NCBI GenBank assembly: GCA_031257695.1
Contig: JAIROB010000002.1
Coordinates: forward strand, 1-8,486
DNA: 8,486 bases
Reading direction: 5' to 3'
Source of the DNA: Treponema sp.
Lineage (GTDB): Bacteria; Spirochaetota; Spirochaetia; Treponematales; Breznakiellaceae
The first letter of the stretch is position 1. Every line of letters starts with the position of its first letter. A model generated the notes under the pieces. The model had not been told where the DNA came from. It did no database searches and was given only the letters and a program-made list of their open reading frames with translations. Shown here one piece after another: positions 5,557 through 8,486 of the stretch. The position numbers and the translations under genes are program-made.

Positions 5557-5574
5557 GCCAGGCCTTCGCCTGGC
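5557..5574 (+). other. GC-rich hairpin in the lipoprotein leader
   Basis: GCCAGGC (5557-5563) pairs perfectly with GCCTGGC (5568-5574) around a CTTC loop. No U-run follows, so it is not a typical intrinsic terminator. A shorter GGGG/CCCC stem with a 6-nt loop lies at 5598-5611, just before the Shine-Dalgarno. If transcription starts upstream, both would be folded in the 5' leader. Confidence 0.5.
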
Positions 5575-5645
5575 GTCATTTCGCCATTTATGTACTCGGG
5601 GCTTATACCCCAAAAATTCCAAGCCTATTTTCCAAGGAGGAAAAT

Positions 5646-8486
5646 ATGAAAAGATTGACATGGTTGGCAGCCGCTCTCACCGCGGTTGTTCTGTCTTTTG
5701 TCGGGTGCCCCAACCCCGTCTCCGATGCCACAGACCCCTCAGGCGTCTTCGGCCGCGTCGTTGGCGTCGTTTACGACGAGGTCTCCGGCCTCCCCATCAA
5801 AGACGCCAAAGTCGCCATCGACGGCTATGGCGTTATCTCCACCAATGAAAACGGAACCTACATCTTCGAAGACGTTATCCCGGGCAACTACCTCATCACC
5901 GTCTCCGCCCCAGGCTATAGCGCCTATTCCGTCCGCACAAACGTGAACGCTGAACGGTATCTGGAAGACGATCCCTTCATGGAAGCGGACAACCTTCGGA
6001 AACAGATCGATCTGTTTTCCGAATGGGTCGCAGCCTATCAGGCGGCCAACGGTTCCGACGCTTATCCCGCATACGGCGAGGGGACCACCGGCTACCTGGG
6101 ATCCAACACTGATAACTCCTGGTACTATCAGGACGGCGTCTATGTTAGCGAGGACGGCAGCGTCTCTATTTCCTCCACTGGAACAGACCCCGCTTTCCCC
6201 ACCTTCCAGGTCACCTACAACCGCCTCGACGACTACACTTACCGCTACGGCATCGACGCTGGCGTCATCCGCCTCAAACCTCGCTCAGGCGGCTTCGAAG
6301 GCAAAATTGAAGTCGCCTTCGAAGTCCACAACTCCGTCGTCCAGGTTACCGACACCAAGCCCGCTAAGGGCGTCTCAGTCTACTTTATCGACGCAGCGGC
6401 CAATGGTGTGACGATTAGCGATACATGGAACGGATCCACAGATAAAACAGCCGACCGCGTGTACGGGCCCTTCTATACCGACGATAACGGCTACTTTAAG
6501 GCCAGCGAGCTTCCCGCTAAAACGGACTTCTTCGTTGTTATCAGCCCCTTCTCCCAGACAAAAGACGGCATCGATTACTACTTTAATCCTCAAGTAGCTT
6601 ACACTCCCGGTGATTGGGCTAATCCCATCGTTATTGGAACAACAGCGACGGATCATGATAATGATACCGCCACCCCGGACATAGACCCCACACCCTTCTC
6701 CACCGCCACCGGCAACAAAGTCACCGTCGGCGAACAGGAGTATGACGAGGAATGGAACCCCCTCCCCATCGAAATTACAGAAGAAGGCTTCGTCAATATC
6801 GGCAAATTAGTCTTCTTCACCGTCGGCAATGTCGCCTACGTCACCGGCGGCAACGTCCCTAACGCTCACAGCCCCCTCGCCGTTACTGACGCCATTACCC
6901 TCAAGTTTAACAGGGAAATTGCGGTTGGTGAACTCGTAGCTACCCTTACTTTTGAGTCTGGAAACGCGGTAGTTTACGGCGACTCTAACTCATCAGACCC
7001 CAACGAGCAACCTGAAACAGAACAGATTCTCAGTGTCGTTGGCTCAAGATCGGTTTCTGACGGCTTCGAGGTATCCCTCGAGCCCAAGGCTAAACTGAAG
7101 GAATACTCAAAAATATCCTTGGCCTACTCGGTGGACGAGGGCAAGCCCTTAGCAAAGCTTAAAGTAGATGGCAAAGCCAAGGACGGCTCCCAGATTTATC
7201 AGGCGGGTGCTATCCCGGTTTACACCCGGGAAGGGCTTAAGCTAGTCCAATATGAGTACCTCTCCGCAGCCGTTGCTGCCTCGCAGCGCAGCAATACCGT
7301 CAAAACCGAAGTCGGCGGCGCAATTAAACTGATCTTCAACAAGCCCCTCAGCAAGACCTATTCGGGAACCACGTTTACCATCAACGGTCACCCTGCGGAC
7401 TACAGGTTTGATCCGACCAATCCCAATGCGGTTGTTGTGTTTACCGACTGGGAAGTCTCCGAGGCCGCAACGGTGAATTTCACCGTGGTTTCTGAGGCCG
7501 ATACCGGCGATGCGCTTTATAATGAGACGTTTGACGCCAGTCTCACCGTTGGCGCAGGGATCCAGCTCATTCTCAAGAGCACCAACCTCTACACTAACGC
7601 CCAGGGCGTCGCCTTCGGCCCCGATGCTGCCGCAGACGCAATTTTCCCCGTTGATGGGAAAATTGTCTTTACCTTTGTGGACATTCCCGAAGGCGCCAAG
7701 GCCAGCGTCGAGCTAAAGAACGGATCGGAGATTGTTCCGTTGGACAAACCCCCCGAAGTTAGCTCAACGGCGGAAACTCTGACCATTACCCCGTCCCGGA
7801 TTGAGGTCGGCGGCACCTATACCATTAAGGTAAAGATCACCGACGCTAATGACGTAACCCTGTGGACCCCGAAAAACGGGACTCTGGTGAATGTCGGCCT
7901 CCCTTCCGAGGACCCTGCCCCCCCCAACCCCGATGAAGGTCTGATCAAGTTCAAATCCAGCGATTTGAATACCCTTTCCCTGCTCAAGACCAACCTGTAC
8001 ACCGACTACAACGGGATAGCGCGTACTCCGTCTGACTCCGTAAAGATTTTCCCGGTGGACAAGAGCATCGAATTTACCTTCAACAATCTTGACGGTGTTA
8101 TTGTTGCGGCGGAACTGGAAAAAGTTGTATCATCCCCCGGCACGAATGTGTCGGTATATACCGGCACGCCTGTTGTTGCGGGGAACACGGTAACGATTAC
8201 CCCTGCCCGGCTTGAGCCCGGTCAAAAGTATACACTTGTTCTAAGAATCGCCGGTGAAGACGGTCTTATCCTTTGGGGCGTCCCGACTCTTTACGATAAC
8301 GCAACTCCTCCTCAACCTAAAGCAGGCCAGGCAGGTCCGATATATGTCACTGCAAGTAATAAGATCGAGTTTACGACTTCCGAGGATTTGCAGCTTGCGT
8401 TGTTGAGCACCAACCTGTACACCGACCCCACCGAAACAAACCTTGGTCAGGAAAAGATCGTGCAACCCTCTACGAGTAATGGCGGT
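5646..8486 (+). CDS. Large modular putative lipoprotein (first 947 residues; 3' end outside window)
   Basis: An open frame of 947 codons runs off the window. AAGGAGG (5634-5640) lies 5 nt before the ATG. The N terminus MKRLTWLAAALTAVVLSFVG followed by Cys21 is a lipoprotein signal peptide with a loose spirochaetal lipobox (F-V-G-C), so the mature protein is probably lipid-anchored at a cell-envelope surface. Residues 38-100 look like a carboxypeptidase-regulatory-like beta sandwich (VVGVVYDEVSGLPIKDAKVA, then TNENGTYIFEDVIPGNYLIT). A second related segment lies at about 239-300 (KGVSVYFIDA, TDDNGYFKASELP). Bacterial Ig/SbsA-like segments follow at about 410-440 and 556-615. From residue 638 on, modules of about 138 residues repeat. 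No catalytic motif was seen. Such stacks usually act as adhesins, scaffolds or carbohydrate-binding surface proteins, but the function is unknown. It is transcribed divergently from the housekeeping cluster. Confidence 0.85.
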   Translation, partial: MKRLTWLAAALTAVVLSFVGCPNPVSDATDPSGVFGRVVGVVYDEVSGLPIKDAKVAIDGYGVISTNENGTYIFEDVIPGNYLITVSAPGYSAYSVRTNVNAERYLEDDPFMEADNLRKQIDLFSEWVAAYQAANGSDAYPAYGEGTTGYLGSNTDNSWYYQDGVYVSEDGSVSISSTGTDPAFPTFQVTYNRLDDYTYRYGIDAGVIRLKPRSGGFEGKIEVAFEVHNSVVQVTDTKPAKGVSVYFIDAAANGVTISDTWNGSTDKTADRVYGPFYTDDNGYFKASELPAKTDFFVVISPFSQTKDGIDYYFNPQVAYTPGDWANPIVIGTTATDHDNDTATPDIDPTPFSTATGNKVTVGEQEYDEEWNPLPIEITEEGFVNIGKLVFFTVGNVAYVTGGNVPNAHSPLAVTDAITLKFNREIAVGELVATLTFESGNAVVYGDSNSSDPNEQPETEQILSVVGSRSVSDGFEVSLEPKAKLKEYSKISLAYSVDEGKPLAKLKVDGKAKDGSQIYQAGAIPVYTREGLKLVQYEYLSAAVAASQRSNTVKTEVGGAIKLIFNKPLSKTYSGTTFTINGHPADYRFDPTNPNAVVVFTDWEVSEAATVNFTVVSEADTGDALYNETFDASLTVGAGIQLILKSTNLYTNAQGVAFGPDAAADAIFPVDGKIVFTFVDIPEGAKASVELKNGSEIVPLDKPPEVSSTAETLTITPSRIEVGGTYTIKVKITDANDVTLWTPKNGTLVNVGLPSEDPAPPNPDEGLIKFKSSDLNTLSLLKTNLYTDYNGIARTPSDSVKIFPVDKSIEFTFNNLDGVIVAAELEKVVSSPGTNVSVYTGTPVVAGNTVTITPARLEPGQKYTLVLRIAGEDGLILWGVPTLYDNATPPQPKAGQAGPIYVTASNKIEFTTSEDLQLALLSTNLYTDPTETNLGQEKIVQPSTSNGG
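7557..8486 (+). repeat. At least three tandem ~138-residue modules in the lipoprotein
   Basis: TNLYT recurs with Asn at residues 647, 783 and 923, spacings of 136 and 140. The first two modules align throughout: AIFPVDGKIVFTF with VKIFPVDKSIEFTF, and TLTITPSRIEVGGTYTIKV with TVTITPARLEPGQKYTLVL, each followed by a (D/E)xxxLW segment. The third module is cut by the window edge. The DNA has diverged, but ACCAACCTGTACACCGAC is identical at 7989-8006 and 8409-8426. This indicates old tandem duplication of an Ig-like domain. Confidence 0.8.

Larger units (their letters stand above)
5286..5645. other. 360-bp divergent intergenic region with several small signals, no supported gene
   Basis: No recognisable protein is encoded here. 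A 68-codon minus-strand frame (5468-5262) crosses the poly-G tract and the repeat copy, lacks a well-spaced Shine-Dalgarno and has no recognised similarity. The region contains a TACTATA/TATAGTA palindrome with a TATAAT box, a 13-base poly-C tract, a mini-ORF with a perfect Shine-Dalgarno, a 15-bp AT palindrome and a 7-bp GC hairpin. It ends with the lipoprotein Shine-Dalgarno. No confident plus-strand promoter for the lipoprotein was found. Confidence 0.5.

Noticed and set aside
5555..5848. 97-codon plus-strand frame across the lipoprotein start
   Set aside because: Out of frame with the lipoprotein, which has the Shine-Dalgarno, the signal peptide and the long open frame.

Overview
The window looks like a GC-rich spirochaete chromosome, most likely a Treponema-type organism of the insect-gut group. 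This is inferred from three things: a loose spirochaetal lipobox on a very large secreted lipoprotein, a Trp/Glu/Gly-rich tail of the Rpn (PD-(D/E)XK) putative-transposase type, and a long poly-C/G tract. No 16S or other decisive marker is present.

Bases 1-4607 are a compact minus-strand housekeeping cluster. In transcription order it reads ispE (isoprenoid precursor kinase), spoVG (small RNA/DNA-binding regulator), a tRNA-Gln(UUG) gene, rplY/ctc (ribosomal protein L25), tilS (tRNA-Ile lysidine synthase) and ftsH (membrane AAA+ protease, cut by the window edge). Gaps are 7-82 bp, so at least part of the cluster is probably one operon. The order resembles a thinned-out version of the Bacillus subtilis ispE...spoVG...ctc...tilS...ftsH region, which suggests an old gene neighbourhood.

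Bases 4608-5645 are an accessory-looking divergent region with no intact conserved gene. It holds a candidate ispE promoter with almost no leader. Next to it is a roughly 248-bp element with inverted-repeat ends and strong internal hairpins, and a third copy of the element's end lies at 5267-5285. A truncated Rpn-family tail follows (81 codons, with its own Shine-Dalgarno and a possible promoter). Further right are a 13-base poly-C tract, a 4-codon mini-ORF with a perfect Shine-Dalgarno, a 15-bp AT palindrome and a GC hairpin.

Bases 5646-8486 encode, on the plus strand, the first 947 residues of a large putative lipoprotein that runs off the window. It has a carboxypeptidase-regulatory-like domain followed by Ig-like beta-sandwich regions. 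The last part contains about 138-residue modules, each starting near a TNLYT motif. It is probably a surface or periplasmic protein; its function is unknown.

No new system is demonstrated. The parts most worth following are the repeat element and its link to the truncated Rpn tail, the poly-C tract and structured leader upstream of the lipoprotein, and the modular lipoprotein itself.
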